This document shows, one piece after another, positions 38,940 to 48,645 of a stretch of DNA of 64,000 bases. This DNA is from Hyphomicrobiales bacterium. GTDB taxonomy: Bacteria; Pseudomonadota; Alphaproteobacteria; Rhizobiales; Rhizobiaceae. The stretch is taken from assembly GCA_900472295.1 (NCBI GenBank), contig UCIA01000002.1, forward strand, positions 1 through 64,000, given 5' to 3'. The position numbers and the translations under genes were made by a program. The notes under the pieces are model-generated. The model had not been told where the DNA came from. It did not search any database and saw nothing but the letters and a program-made list of their open reading frames with translations. Positions within the stretch are counted from its first letter, which is position 1, and the number at the start of each line of letters is the position of its first letter.

Positions 38940-40472
38940 TTACAACGGAATGTTGTCGTGCTTCTTCCAGGGGTTCTGCATGTCCTTGTTGCGCAGCATC
39001 CTGAGTGCGCGGGCAATGCGGCGGCGGGTGGAATGCGGCATGATCACCTCGTCGACATAGCCGCGCTCGGCGGCGACGAAGGGCGACAGGAAGCGATCCT
39101 CGTAAGCCTTTGTATGCGCTGCGATCTTTTCGGCGTCGCCGATATCCTTGCGATAGATGATCTCGACCGCGCCCCTGGCGCCCATCACCGCGATCTGCGC
39201 CGTCGGCCAGGCATAGTTCATGTCGCCGCGCAGGTGCTTTGAGGCCATCACGTCATAGGCGCCGCCATAGGCTTTGCGGGTGATGACGGTGATCTTCGGC
39301 ACGGTCGCCTCGGCATAGGCAAACAGCAGTTTCGCGCCGTGCTTGATCAGACCGCCATATTCCTGCGCGGTGCCGGGCAGGAAGCCTGGGACGTCGACGA
39401 AGGTGACGAGGGGAATCGAAAAACAGTCGCAGAACCGCACGAAGCGCGCCGCCTTGCGGCTGGCGTCGGAATCGAGCACGCCGGCCAGCACCATCGGCTG
39501 GTTGGCGACGAAGCCGACGGTGCGGCCCTCGACCCGGCCGAAGCCGGTGACGATGTTCTTGGCAAAGTTCTGCTGGATCTCGAAGAAGTCGCCTTCGTCG
39601 GCGACCTTCAGGATCAATTCCTTGATATCATAGGGTTTGTTGGCGTTGTCGGGGATCAGCCGGTCGAGCGACAAATCATGGTCGGTGACCGACTGGTAGC
39701 ATTCGATCTCCGGAAGCTCAGACGTGTTGGACGCCGGCAGCAGGTCGACCAGCCGGCGCATCTGCAGCAGCGCCTCGACGTCATTGTCATAGGCGCCATC
39801 GGCGATCGAGGACTTCGTCGTGTGCACCGAGGCGCCGCCAAGGCTCTCGGCGGTCACCGTCTCGTTGGTGACAGTCTTCACCACATCCGGCCCGGTGACG
39901 AACATGTAGGAGGTGTCGCGCACCATGAAGATGAAGTCGGTCATGGCAGGCGAGTAGACGTCGCCGCCGGCGCACGGGCCCATGATCACGGAAATCTGCG
40001 GAATGACGCCGGACGCCAGCACGTTGCGCTGAAAGATCTCGGCATAGCCGCCAAGGGCGGCCACGCCTTCCTGGATGCGGGCGCCGCCGGCATCGTAAAG
40101 ACCGATGATCGGCGCGCGATTGCGCAGCGCCATCTCCTGCACCTTGATGACCTTCTCGGCATGCGCTTCCGACAGCGAGCCGCCGAACACGGTAAAATCC
40201 TTGGCGAAGAGATAGACCGGGCGGCCGTTGACCGTGCCCCAGCCGGTGACGACGCCGTCACCGGCGATCTTGGTCTTCTCCATGCCGAAATCGGTCGAGC
40301 GATGCTCGACATACATGTCGAATTCCTCGAACGAGCCCTCGTCGAGAAACACCTCGATGCGTTCGCGCGCCGTGAGCTTGCCCTTCTTGTGCTGAGCGTC
40401 GATGCGCGCCTGGCCGCCACCCATGCGGGCGATGTCGCGGCGGCGCTCGAGTTCCTTCAGCACGTCCTTCAT
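38940..40472 (-). CDS. pccB: Propionyl-CoA carboxylase beta subunit
   Basis: 510 residues from the ATG at 40472 ([11 protein letters not shown]). The long extension to 40739 crosses the divergent promoter region. It is the carboxyltransferase subunit that, with a biotin-bearing PccA encoded elsewhere, turns propionyl-CoA into methylmalonyl-CoA. Both halves of the crotonase-like fold are visible: G-G-A-R-I-Q-E-G-V near 120, [19 protein letters not shown] and [11 protein letters not shown]. Methylcrotonyl- or acetyl-CoA carboxylase relatives are less likely by length and motifs. Confidence 0.9.
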   Translation of the reverse strand: MKDVLKELERRRDIARMGGGQARIDAQHKKGKLTARERIEVFLDEGSFEEFDMYVEHRSTDFGMEKTKIAGDGVVTGWGTVNGRPVYLFAKDFTVFGGSLSEAHAEKVIKVQEMALRNRAPIIGLYDAGGARIQEGVAALGGYAEIFQRNVLASGVIPQISVIMGPCAGGDVYSPAMTDFIFMVRDTSYMFVTGPDVVKTVTNETVTAESLGGASVHTTKSSIADGAYDNDVEALLQMRRLVDLLPASNTSELPEIECYQSVTDHDLSLDRLIPDNANKPYDIKELILKVADEGDFFEIQQNFAKNIVTGFGRVEGRTVGFVANQPMVLAGVLDSDASRKAARFVRFCDCFSIPLVTFVDVPGFLPGTAQEYGGLIKHGAKLLFAYAEATVPKITVITRKAYGGAYDVMASKHLRGDMNYAWPTAQIAVMGARGAVEIIYRKDIGDAEKIAAHTKAYEDRFLSPFVAAERGYVDEVIMPHSTRRRIARALRMLRNKDMQNPWKKHDNIPL

Positions 40473-40864
40473 CACTCGGTCCCCGGAAAATGGAAGCTGC
40501 ATTTGTGGTAATGGTGCCTGCAGGCGGGCGCAAGCGCCGCTTTCGCCGTCAATTTTGCTGCGCTGCAACATGGCGCCCCTTGCATTCCGGGTCGAACTCG
40601 GCCATATGCAGCCCATAGGCGCTTGGGCCGGGAGATTCCGGCCTTCTCGACAAATGAGACTGGTTGCGTCTGTTTTCCCTCTTTCCGACTGATCGGTAAA
40701 GGTGGCGGAAAAGCCCCGTGGCATGATGGCTGCGGGCACGACAGCGCAGCCGAGTGGACCTTTCCGTCCGCCCGCCTTGTCGTTTCATATCAATTTTTTC
40801 GACGGCAGGTTGCGCCCTGCCGCCATCGATGTTTGCGGCCAAGGCCGCGTGAAAGAAGACTATT
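40473..40864. other. Divergent intergenic region, pccB to helicase
   Basis: 392 bases. Several short open frames cross it in different frames without Shine-Dalgarno sites or family resemblance. No repeat, dyad or clear promoter was recognised, though both flanking genes must be transcribed from here. Confidence 0.5.
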
Positions 40865-42301
40865 TTGACCAACGAAAACACCTCGGCCGGCAACACCATC
40901 TCGACCGGCAACACTGCGGAACTCACCGGTTTCGCAGCCCTTGGAATTACCGGCGCGCTGCTCAAGGCGACGCATGGCGCCGGCTTCACCGAGCCGAAGC
41001 CGATCCAGACGCAGGCGATCCCGCCGCAGATGGAAGGCCGTGACATTTTCGGCATCGCCCAGACCGGCTCCGGCAAGACCGCTGCCTTCGCCCTGCCGAT
41101 CCTGTCGAAGATCATCGCGCTCGGCACCAAGCGCCGGGCCAAGACCACCCGTGCGCTCATCCTGGCGCCGACGCGCGAGCTCGCCGTGCAGATCGAGGAC
41201 ACCATCAAGATCCTCGCCAAGGGCGCGCATGTCTCCACCGCTCTCGTGCTTGGCGGCGTCTCGCGCTTCAGCCAGGTGAAGAAGGTTGCGCCCGGCGTCG
41301 ACATCCTGATCGCCACGCCCGGCCGTTTGACCGACCTGGTCCGCGAGGGCGATCTCATCTTGTCCGACACCAAATGGCTGGTGCTGGACGAGGGCGACCG
41401 CATGCTCGACATGGGCTTCATCAACGACGTCAAGCGCATCGCCAAGGCGACCGCGCCGGACCGTCAGACGGTGCTGTTCTCGGCCACCATGCCCAATGAA
41501 ATCGCCGAGCTGGCGAAGGGCCTGTTGAAGAACCCGATCCGCGTCGAAGTTGCGCCGCAGAGCACCGCGGCGGCTGAGATCGTGCAGGGTGTCGTCTTTG
41601 CCCGCACCAAGCAGAAGCGCCAGGTGCTGTCGACGATGCTCGCCGACGAGGCGATGAAGTCCGTCATCATCTTCTCGCGCACCAAGCATGGCGCCGACCG
41701 GGTGACCAAGGATCTTGAGCGCGACGGTTTCAAGGCTGCCGTCATCCACGGCAACAAGTCGCAGAACGCACGCCAGAAGGCGCTCAACGACTTCCGCGAA
41801 GGCTCGGTGCGCATTCTCGTCGCGACCGACATCGCGGCGCGCGGCATCGACGTTCCCGGCATCAGCCATGTGGTGAATTTCGACCTGCCGGACGAAGCCG
41901 AAAGCTACGTCCACCGCATCGGCCGCACCGGCCGCAACGGCATGGACGGCATTGCCATCACGCTTTGCGATCCGTCCGAAAACAGCAAGCTGCGCCAGGT
42001 CGAGCGCATCATCCGCAGCAAGCTGCCGATCGTTGCCGACCATCTCGGCAGCCCGGATCCGGTGCGCAATCCGGCTGAAAAGAACGAGCGCTTCGAGCCG
42101 GCCAATGATCGCAACGACCGCAATGGCCGTCGCGACGGCAGGCGGCCCGGTGGCCAGAACAACGGCTTCGGCAAGAAGCGTTTTGGCGACAAGCCGGCCT
42201 TTGCAGGTGCAGGTGAGCGCAAGCCGGAAGGCGCCAAGCCTTTCAAGGGTAACAACAAGCGCCGCTTCGGCGGCAAGCGTCCCGCGGCACGCGCTGCCTG
42301 A
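40865..42301 (+). CDS. DEAD-box RNA helicase, RhlE-like, with a DEGD motif II
   Basis: 478 residues starting at a TTG behind GAAAGAAGAC. The Q motif, Walker A A-Q-T-G-S-G-K-T (65-72), P-T-R-E-L-A, S-A-T and H-R-I-G-R-T-G-R are all present. Motif II reads D175-E-G-D178 rather than DEAD. The C-terminal about 100 residues are basic and Gly/Asn/Arg-rich (N-D-R-N-D-R-N-G-R-R-D), as in RhlE proteins, for RNA binding. Relatives act in ribosome assembly and mRNA decay, often in the cold. Confidence 0.92.
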   Translation: MTNENTSAGNTISTGNTAELTGFAALGITGALLKATHGAGFTEPKPIQTQAIPPQMEGRDIFGIAQTGSGKTAAFALPILSKIIALGTKRRAKTTRALILAPTRELAVQIEDTIKILAKGAHVSTALVLGGVSRFSQVKKVAPGVDILIATPGRLTDLVREGDLILSDTKWLVLDEGDRMLDMGFINDVKRIAKATAPDRQTVLFSATMPNEIAELAKGLLKNPIRVEVAPQSTAAAEIVQGVVFARTKQKRQVLSTMLADEAMKSVIIFSRTKHGADRVTKDLERDGFKAAVIHGNKSQNARQKALNDFREGSVRILVATDIAARGIDVPGISHVVNFDLPDEAESYVHRIGRTGRNGMDGIAITLCDPSENSKLRQVERIIRSKLPIVADHLGSPDPVRNPAEKNERFEPANDRNDRNGRRDGRRPGGQNNGFGKKRFGDKPAFAGAGERKPEGAKPFKGNNKRRFGGKRPAARAA

Positions 42302-42385
42302 TCGGACAGGCTCTTCGAGCCTGGCTTGATTTGCTGATGAATAATGAGGACGGTCGGAGCAATGCTTCGGCCGTCCTTTTTCGTT

Positions 42386-43366
42386 TCAGGGCTGCGCGGT
42401 AATTGCCTGCACCCAGACGACAATTCGCTGGGCCAGAAAGGCCGTGGTCGATGGCGACAGCGCGTCGCCGGCGATGACGTGGTTGTCGGGATCGCCATTG
42501 TCGTCGACCGGCACCAGTTCGTGCGCAGCACCCCAGCGTCCGGCGATCTCGCGCGTGCGGTCCTGGCGCACCACACTGTCCGAATCCGAGAAGATGAACA
42601 GCGCCGGAATGGTGGCCTTTTCCACGGGTGCGGCATAGGCAAGCTCGGTCAATGCCGCCATCGGCAGTACGGCTGCCATCGGATAGGTTTGGGTCCAGAA
42701 TTTCGCGTGCAGCGCGTTGCGGGTCGGAAAGCTGCGCTCCTTGCCGCCGACGAGTTCGGCGATCTGCTTGCCCCACGGCATTGTCAGCAGTTCGGCGCCC
42801 GAAGCCTTGACGCCGAAGTTCGGTGAGATGAACGCGATTGCGGCAACGCCGTCGGATGCGCCGGGCTCGGTCGCCGCCCAGGCTGCCAGCGAGCCACCGG
42901 TCGAGGTGCCTATGACGATCACCTTGTCGCCGATCTCCCGGCCGATGGCGAGCGCTTCCTCATAGTCGTTGATCCAGGCGTTGACGCTGCCTTGCGCCAT
43001 TGCGTCATTGTCCTGCCCGTGGCCGGTGAGGCGGGTGTAGAAAAGGTTGGCGTCGAGCTGGTCGGCGATCTCGTCGGCCAGCGGGCGAACCTCGCCCTTC
43101 GACGCCGAAAAGCCGTGGATGTACACGATCGCCAGCGGCGTCCTGGCGTGAACCATCGGGTCGGCCCAGATGATTTCTTTCTCGAGCCCGTCGCGGATGT
43201 TGGGCACGACTGCTTCTTCGCGCGCCAGATAGGCTTGCGGATCGTCGCCGATCACTTTGGGGTCGAAGCGGATTGTTGTGTCGACGGGAACGCGCGGGCC
43301 GAGCAGGAAGGCCAGGACAAGGATGATGACGACGCCCAGCACCGCAAGCACGATCCGTCGCCCCAT
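42386..43366 (-). CDS. Membrane-anchored alpha/beta hydrolase
   Basis: 326 residues from the ATG at 43366. An N-terminal transmembrane helix (about 4-22) is followed by an alpha/beta hydrolase fold. The nucleophile elbow is G-T-S-T-G-G in V-I-V-I-G-T-S-T-G-G-S-L, the oxyanion strand is V-Y-I-H-G-F, and a candidate acid and base are in F-S-D-S-D-S-V-V and D-N-H-V. Relatives include lysophospholipases and esterases. It faces the helicase gene convergently. Substrate unknown. Confidence 0.85.
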   Translation of the reverse strand: MGRRIVLAVLGVVIILVLAFLLGPRVPVDTTIRFDPKVIGDDPQAYLAREEAVVPNIRDGLEKEIIWADPMVHARTPLAIVYIHGFSASKGEVRPLADEIADQLDANLFYTRLTGHGQDNDAMAQGSVNAWINDYEEALAIGREIGDKVIVIGTSTGGSLAAWAATEPGASDGVAAIAFISPNFGVKASGAELLTMPWGKQIAELVGGKERSFPTRNALHAKFWTQTYPMAAVLPMAALTELAYAAPVEKATIPALFIFSDSDSVVRQDRTREIAGRWGAAHELVPVDDNGDPDNHVIAGDALSPSTTAFLAQRIVVWVQAITAQP

Positions 43367-43438
43367 CGCAGACTCCACGCAACAATTCTCAAGCCTATGG
43401 CCGCTGACGCAGCCAGGCAACAGGCGGCCTGTGGACAG

Positions 43439-44260
43439 TTACTCGTTTGGCGGCTTGCGATCGTAGTTCAGCGGCCGCCCTGTCCAGCGGGTCGCGGTGC
43501 TGATGACCCAGCGGCAAACCGGCCTCGGCAGCAGGGCGAGCAACTTCAGCCCCCAGCTCAGCCGGCGCGGGAAGGTGACTTCGAAGCCTCCACGCTCGAT
43601 GCCGCGCAGCATGCGGCGCGAGGCGCGATTAACCGGCATCAGCCCCGGCATCGGCAGCATGTTCTTTTCGGTCAGCGGCGTGTCGATGAAGCCCGGATTC
43701 ATCACCTGGATGCGGACATTCATCTTGTCGAAATCGTATTTGAGCGACTCGGCCAGGATGTTGATGGCAGCCTTCGAGCCGCCATAGCCGGCCGTGGTCG
43801 GCCAGCCGAAATAGGCGGTTACCGATCCGACGAGCACGACATGGCCGCGCGCGCGGATGCGCATGCGCTCCATGAGCGGGACGAGACCGTTGATGATGCC
43901 GAAATAGTTGACCTCGAAGGACTGGCGAAAGTCGCGGACCCGGAGGTCTTCGCCGGGGGTGGCGACGTAGTTGCCGGCGTTGAAGACGGCGAGCACGATC
44001 GGGCCGAGATCCTTTTCGATCGCCGCCACCGTTGCTGCCATGCGCGGCTCGTCGGTGACGTCGCAAGGATAGGCGGCGACGCGCCCCGGCATCTGCGCCG
44101 TCTCGACCATGAGCGAATCGATGGGATGCTCGTCAAGCCCGGTCACCGCGACGACAAAGCCCTTTGCCGCCAGGTCCTTGGCCAGTGCACGGCCGATGCC
44201 GCTGCTACCGCCGGTAATCCAGGCGACGCCGTGTTTCGGGTTGGCCCGGTAAAGTGTCAT
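43439..44260 (-). CDS. Short-chain dehydrogenase/reductase
   Basis: 273 residues from the ATG at 44260 (M-T-L-Y-R-A-N-P-K-H-G). The Rossmann motif T-G-G-S-S-G-I-G is at about 17-24, N-A-G-N at about 93-96, and the catalytic Ser, then Y-G-G-S-K-A-A after G-S-V-T-A-Y-F-G-W-P-T-T-A. It oxidises or reduces an unknown alcohol or ketone with NAD(P). It is 72 bases ahead of the hydrolase on the same strand, so they may be cotranscribed. Confidence 0.9.
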   Translation of the reverse strand: MTLYRANPKHGVAWITGGSSGIGRALAKDLAAKGFVVAVTGLDEHPIDSLMVETAQMPGRVAAYPCDVTDEPRMAATVAAIEKDLGPIVLAVFNAGNYVATPGEDLRVRDFRQSFEVNYFGIINGLVPLMERMRIRARGHVVLVGSVTAYFGWPTTAGYGGSKAAINILAESLKYDFDKMNVRIQVMNPGFIDTPLTEKNMLPMPGLMPVNRASRRMLRGIERGGFEVTFPRRLSWGLKLLALLPRPVCRWVISTATRWTGRPLNYDRKPPNE

Positions 44261-44587
44261 GCTGTGCCCTGCCGATCCTGTCCGTAGTGCTCTAGCGGTG
44301 AAAAAATCGAATGAAAAGAGCGCTTGTCGGCACATGGTTGAAATGATCGTCATCGCGCGGCATTCATCTCCAGGAGATTGCAGTGCCCGAAATGCACCCA
44401 TAGTCGGCTGATGGCAGGTCGAATAGGCCTGCCATCATCCGACTATGAATCAAGGGAATAGAGCATGATGTCGCCCGAAAACCGCTCACACTTTTCGGCA
44501 TCATGCTCTGGACCAGGCGAATTCTTGCCTTGAAACGCGAGCTTCGGGTTTCTAGGGTCTCGCCGCAGCTGCATGAAGGAATCCCGG
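44261..44587. other. Divergent intergenic region, SDR to cysK
   Basis: 327 bases. It holds the palindromic repeat at 44461-44508 and otherwise no recognised site. The sequence between 44280 and 44450 shows no gene. Confidence 0.5.
44461..44508. repeat. GCATGATG-type palindromic repeat (subtype B)
   Basis: GAGCATGATGTCGCCCGAAAACCG pairs with CACACTTTTCGGCATCATGCTC. It is nearly identical in layout to 10112-10156 and 22567-22615. Confidence 0.88.
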
Positions 44588-45622
44588 ATGCCCCGTTCTG
44601 TGATCGAAGCGATCGGCAACACGCCCCTGATCCGCCTCAACAAGGCTTCGGAAGCAACCGGCTGCGAGATACTGGGCAAGGCCGAATTCATGAATCCGGG
44701 CCAATCCGTTAAGGATCGCGCCGGCCTGTTCATCATCCGCGACGCCGAACAGCGCGGCCTGTTGAAGCCGGGCGGCGTCATCGTCGAAGGCACGGCCGGC
44801 AATACCGGCATCGGCCTGACGCTGGTCGCCAAGGCGCTGGGATACCGGACCGTGATCGTTATTCCCGACACCCAGAGCCAGGAGAAGAAGGACACGATCA
44901 AACTGCTCGGCGCCGAGTTGATCGAAGTGCCGGCGGTGCCCTACAAGAACCCCAACAACTATGTGAAACTGTCGGGCCGGCTGGCCGAACAGATGGCGCG
45001 GTCGGAGCCGAACGGCGCGATCTGGGCCAACCAGTTCGACAACGTCGCCAACCGCGACGGCCACATCCGCACCACGGCGCAAGAGATCTGGGCGCAGACC
45101 GGCGGCAAGGTCGACGGCTTTGTCTCGGCGGTGGGTTCGGGCGGAACGCTGGCCGGTATCGCTTTTGGGCTGAAAGCCAAAAGCAGCAACGTCAAGATCG
45201 CGCTCGCCGATCCACTGGGCGCAGCACTCTATTCCTTCTACACCAGCGGCGAGTTGAAGTCCGACGGCAGCTCGATCACCGAGGGCATAGGGCAGGGGCG
45301 CATCACGGCAAATCTCGAAGGGTTTACGCCCGACTTCTCGTTCCAGGTGCCGGACGCGGAAGCATTGCCGATCGTCTTCGACCTGATCCAGGAAGAGGGC
45401 CTCTGCGTCGGCGGTTCGACCGGCATCAACATTGCCGGCGCGATCCGGCTGGCGCGCGAGCTTGGCCCCGGCCACACCATCGTGACCATTCTTGCCGACT
45501 ACGGCACCCGCTATCAGTCGAAGCTGTTCAACCCGCAATTTTTGCGCGAGAAGAACCTGCCGGTGCCGGGCTGGATGGATGAGCGCAGCACGATTTCGGT
45601 GCCATACGAGAAGGTCGCCTGA
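44588..45622 (+). CDS. cysK: Cysteine synthase (O-acetylserine sulfhydrylase family)
   Basis: 344 residues from the ATG at 44588, behind AAGGAATCC. An ATG five codons earlier is possible. PLP-dependent synthesis of cysteine from O-acetylserine and sulfide. K42 in P-G-Q-S-V-K-D-R is the PLP lysine, and G-T-A-G-N-T-G-I is the substrate/phosphate loop. It is about 30 residues longer than E. coli CysK, of the type seen in many alphaproteobacteria. The stop overlaps the AlaX start (TGATG). Confidence 0.88.
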   Translation: MPRSVIEAIGNTPLIRLNKASEATGCEILGKAEFMNPGQSVKDRAGLFIIRDAEQRGLLKPGGVIVEGTAGNTGIGLTLVAKALGYRTVIVIPDTQSQEKKDTIKLLGAELIEVPAVPYKNPNNYVKLSGRLAEQMARSEPNGAIWANQFDNVANRDGHIRTTAQEIWAQTGGKVDGFVSAVGSGGTLAGIAFGLKAKSSNVKIALADPLGAALYSFYTSGELKSDGSSITEGIGQGRITANLEGFTPDFSFQVPDAEALPIVFDLIQEEGLCVGGSTGINIAGAIRLARELGPGHTIVTILADYGTRYQSKLFNPQFLREKNLPVPGWMDERSTISVPYEKVA

Positions 45623-46365
45623 TGGCGCACACAACCGAAGCGCTGTTTCGCGGCGACGCCTATTTGAAGACGGCGGAGGCTACCGTCGTCGCCATCAACG
45701 AGCGTGGCGGCATCATTCTCGACCGGACCATTTTCTATGCCACGTCGGGCGGCCAGCTTGGCGACACGGGCACGCTTGAACGCGCCGACGGCAGCCGCAT
45801 CGCCATCGCCGCCACCATCACCGGCGAAACCAAGGATGAGATCATCCATGTGCCGGCGCCGGAGCAGCCGGTGCCCGAGGTCGGCGAGCAGGTGAAACTC
45901 GCCATCGACTGGGAGCGTCGGCATCTGCTGATGCGCATGCACGCAGCCTGCCACTTGCTCACCGTCGTCTGTTCGTTCCCGATCACCGGAGCTGCGGTTT
46001 CCGAAGATGACAGCCGCGTCGACTTCGACGCTCCCGATGCCGGCTTCACCAGGGAAGATGTTACCGCCGGGTTGATGGAGCTGGTTCGGGCCGATCATCC
46101 GATCTTCATCAGGCTGATCACCGATGAGGAGCTGGCGGCCAATCCGGGCCTGGTGAAATCAAAGAATGTCCGGCCGCCTGTCGGCACCGGCAAGATCCGC
46201 CTGGTCTGCATCGGCGACAACGCTTCGGTCGACAGCCAGCCCTGCGGCGGCACCCATGTCAAAAGCACCGGCGAAGTCGGCGAAATTCATATCGGCAAGA
46301 TCGAGAAGAAGGGCCGCGAGAACCGGCGCTTTCGCATTCGCTTTGGGCCGCTGCCGGCTGCATAA
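45622..46365 (+). CDS. Alanyl-tRNA editing protein AlaX
   Basis: 247 residues. A free-standing homologue of the AlaRS editing domain that deacylates mischarged Ser- or Gly-tRNA(Ala). Zinc ligands are visible as H107-x3-H111 (M-H-A-A-C-H) and C208-x3-H212 (P-C-G-G-T-H). The N-terminal beta-barrel part (T-I-F-Y-A-T-S-G-G-Q-L-G-D) is included, so it is an AlaX-M-type protein. It sits inside a sulfur-metabolism operon with cysK before and sseA after. Confidence 0.92.
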   Translation: MAHTTEALFRGDAYLKTAEATVVAINERGGIILDRTIFYATSGGQLGDTGTLERADGSRIAIAATITGETKDEIIHVPAPEQPVPEVGEQVKLAIDWERRHLLMRMHAACHLLTVVCSFPITGAAVSEDDSRVDFDAPDAGFTREDVTAGLMELVRADHPIFIRLITDEELAANPGLVKSKNVRPPVGTGKIRLVCIGDNASVDSQPCGGTHVKSTGEVGEIHIGKIEKKGRENRRFRIRFGPLPAA

Positions 46366-46404
46366 ATCAGAAATACCTCGCAACAGCGGGATGGGAGACC
46401 AACA

Positions 46405-47256
46405 ATGGCCGATGACAGCCCTTTCACCGTCGATGCGGACTGGTTGCAGAGCCGTCTTGGCGAGCCCGGCCTGACGACCGTCGATGCGTCCTGGTACCTG
46501 CCGGCGCAAAAGCGCGACGCGCGCGCCGAGTATGAGGCGGCGCATATTCCCGGCGCCCGCTTCTTCGACCAGGATGCGGCCTCGGATCCGGATGCCAAGC
46601 TGCCGCACACTTTGCCTTCGCCGCAGTATTTCGCGCAATATGTCGGCGCCATGGGCATCTCGGCCGACGACACCATTGTCGTCTATGACGGTCCAGGATT
46701 CTTCTCGGCGCCGCGCGCGTGGTGGATGTTCCGTGTCATGGGCGTGTTCCAGGTCTATGTGCTGGACGGCGGCTTCGACCGCTGGAAGGCGGCCGGCCGC
46801 CCGGTGACGGCGGAGCCGACCAAGATCGCACCGAACGTGTTCCATGCCGATTTCGATGCCGCCCGCGTCGCCAGCCTTGCCGACATGCGCCGCATCGTCG
46901 AGACCAGGGAGAGCCAGATTGCGGACGCCCGTGGCGCCGGCCGCTTCATCGGCACAGAGCCGGAGCCCCGCGCCGGCGTCCGCTCCGGCCACATGCCAGG
47001 CGCGCGCAACCTGCCTTATTCCTCGTTGTCTCAGGATGGCGCGCTGTTGTCGAAGGACCAGCTGCGCAGGGCCATTGAAGAGGCCGGCATCGACCTGTCG
47101 AAGCCTGTCGTCACCTCTTGCGGTTCCGGCGTAACGGCGGCAGTCATAACGCTGGCGCTGGAGACGCTCGGTCACACCGACAACCGGCTCTATGATGGCT
47201 CATGGACGGAATGGGGCGGGCGCAGCGATACGCCCGTTGCAACGGGCAAGGAATGA
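46405..47256 (+). CDS. sseA: 3-mercaptopyruvate sulfurtransferase
   Basis: 283 residues in two rhodanese domains. The catalytic loop is C239-G-S-G-V-T-A in the second domain, the MST rather than thiosulfate-sulfurtransferase type (CRxGx[RT]). It moves sulfur from 3-mercaptopyruvate, made from cysteine, to thiol acceptors. Preceded by GGGATGGGAGACCAACA and coupled to the next gene by a four-base overlap. Confidence 0.92.
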   Translation: MADDSPFTVDADWLQSRLGEPGLTTVDASWYLPAQKRDARAEYEAAHIPGARFFDQDAASDPDAKLPHTLPSPQYFAQYVGAMGISADDTIVVYDGPGFFSAPRAWWMFRVMGVFQVYVLDGGFDRWKAAGRPVTAEPTKIAPNVFHADFDAARVASLADMRRIVETRESQIADARGAGRFIGTEPEPRAGVRSGHMPGARNLPYSSLSQDGALLSKDQLRRAIEEAGIDLSKPVVTSCGSGVTAAVITLALETLGHTDNRLYDGSWTEWGGRSDTPVATGKE

Positions 47257-47825
47257 TGGCGATGGAAAACGGCGCGCTGGACGACATCGAGGTCACGGTG
47301 ACGTTTCTGGAAATGCATGTGCCGCCGGCCTATTCGCCCCCCGCACCCTATAACAGGCAGATCGCGCTGTTGAAGACCAAGGACATTCCGCTGCACTTCT
47401 ACCGCTATCTGATGGATCGGGTCGGGCGCAAATGGCACTGGGTCAACGTGCTGCGGCTTGACGATGACGAGCTTGCGGCCGGGATCCATCGCGAGGACCG
47501 CGACATCAGGGTGCTCTATCTCGACGGCGCGCCAGCCGGTTTCTTCGACCTCAAGCCGCATCTGCCGGAAGAGGTCGAGCTCGCCTATTTCGGCATGATG
47601 GAGCATGCGACCGGGCAAGGCATCGGCCGCTGGTTCCTGGGCGCCGCGATAGCCGCCGCCTGGTCGTATCAGCCGAAACGGGTGACGGTGCAGACTTGCA
47701 CGCTCGACCATCCTGCCGCCTTGCCGCTCTACCAGAAACTCGGTTTTGCACCGGTGGCGCAAAAAAAGGAAACCGTGCAGCCGCTGCCTTTCCTGGAGCG
47801 TTCGGCCAGCGTCATGCGGCCATGA
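47253..47825 (+). CDS. GNAT-family N-acetyltransferase
   Basis: 190 residues from the ATG at 47253, which overlaps the sseA stop (ATGA). ATGs at 47256 and 47262 are alternatives. The acetyl-CoA loop appears as G-Q-G-I-G-R-W-F-L near residue 122, followed by V-Q-T-C-T-L-D-H-P-A-A-L-P-L-Y-Q-K-L-G-F, typical of GNAT proteins. The substrate is unknown. Its place in the cysK operon hints at an amino acid or peptide substrate. Confidence 0.88.
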   Translation: MMAMENGALDDIEVTVTFLEMHVPPAYSPPAPYNRQIALLKTKDIPLHFYRYLMDRVGRKWHWVNVLRLDDDELAAGIHREDRDIRVLYLDGAPAGFFDLKPHLPEEVELAYFGMMEHATGQGIGRWFLGAAIAAAWSYQPKRVTVQTCTLDHPAALPLYQKLGFAPVAQKKETVQPLPFLERSASVMRP

Positions 47826-47860
47826 CTTTCTCCGACTGAAGCGACTTTCTCCGACTGAAG
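47824..47860. repeat. Two tandem copies of an 18-base unit
   Basis: GACTTTCTCCGACTGAAG occurs twice with one base between copies (period 19), beginning at the GNAT stop codon. GGCTGAACCAGCC, a small hairpin, follows directly. The second copy could be replication slippage. Confidence 0.75.
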
Positions 47861-47945
47861 GCTGAACCAGCCGTTCATCGGCGCTTCAGACTGCCTTTGC
47901 AATGGTGGCGCCAACACTGACGCGACCATCGCCTGGGAGAAAGAC

Positions 47946-48515
47946 ATGTTGAGCCGACGTACATTTGCCGCAGCGCTGATTGCTGCTCTTGCCTTGCCGA
48001 CCCTTGGGCCAACGTTGGCCGCCGCGCAGGCGACCACACCGTCGGCGGCAACGATCGAGCGCCAGCTCGACGCCGCGCCCCGGGTGAAACTGCGGCCCAA
48101 CCAGCGCGTCACCATTCGGGAGTTCAAGCGGCGGCCGGATCTACGGCGTCAGGCGCGCTCGATTGACATCCAGTCGATCAATTTCGCTTTCGGCTCGGCG
48201 GCCATTTCCAGTTCGCAATACGGCAAGATCGAAAACATCGCCGATGCGCTGGAGCGCATCCTGCGCCGCGACCCCCGCGCCCGCGTTTTGATCGAAGGCC
48301 ATACCGACGCGGTCGGCTCCTTCCAGTCGAACCAGGCCCTGTCAGAGCAGCGCGCCGCTTCGCTGAAGCGCACATTGGTGCGCGAGTTCGGCGTGCCGGG
48401 CTATGCGTTGGAAACTGTTGGCTATGGCGAAGAGTTTTTGCTGGTGCAGACCCAGGATGAGAACTGGCGCAACCGCCGGGTGACGCTGCGCCGCTTCGAC
48501 GATTTTATCCGCTGA
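47946..48515 (+). CDS. OmpA-family peptidoglycan-associated protein
   Basis: 189 residues. A signal peptide (M-L-S-R-R-T-F-A-A-A-L, cleavage near A-A-A-Q) is followed by an OmpA C-terminal domain (about 75-185) with I-N-F-A-F-G-S-A-A-I, E-G-H-T-D-A-V-G-S and the L-S-E-Q-R-A helix, which binds meso-DAP in peptidoglycan. The last strand contains N-R-R-V. There is no lipobox Cys and no barrel, so it is probably a periplasmic wall-binding protein. Confidence 0.88.
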   Translation: MLSRRTFAAALIAALALPTLGPTLAAAQATTPSAATIERQLDAAPRVKLRPNQRVTIREFKRRPDLRRQARSIDIQSINFAFGSAAISSSQYGKIENIADALERILRRDPRARVLIEGHTDAVGSFQSNQALSEQRAASLKRTLVREFGVPGYALETVGYGEEFLLVQTQDENWRNRRVTLRRFDDFIR

Positions 48516-48645
48516 GCCAGCGCCGAACAAGCGTCCGGCTTGAAATAACCCGGGCTGCGGGCAGGCATGCAGCCTGCCAGGAATCGGGTGGGAAGCATCT
48601 GCGTGGCGGCATAATTTCCGGTTAGCCACACCGGAGATCAGAGCC

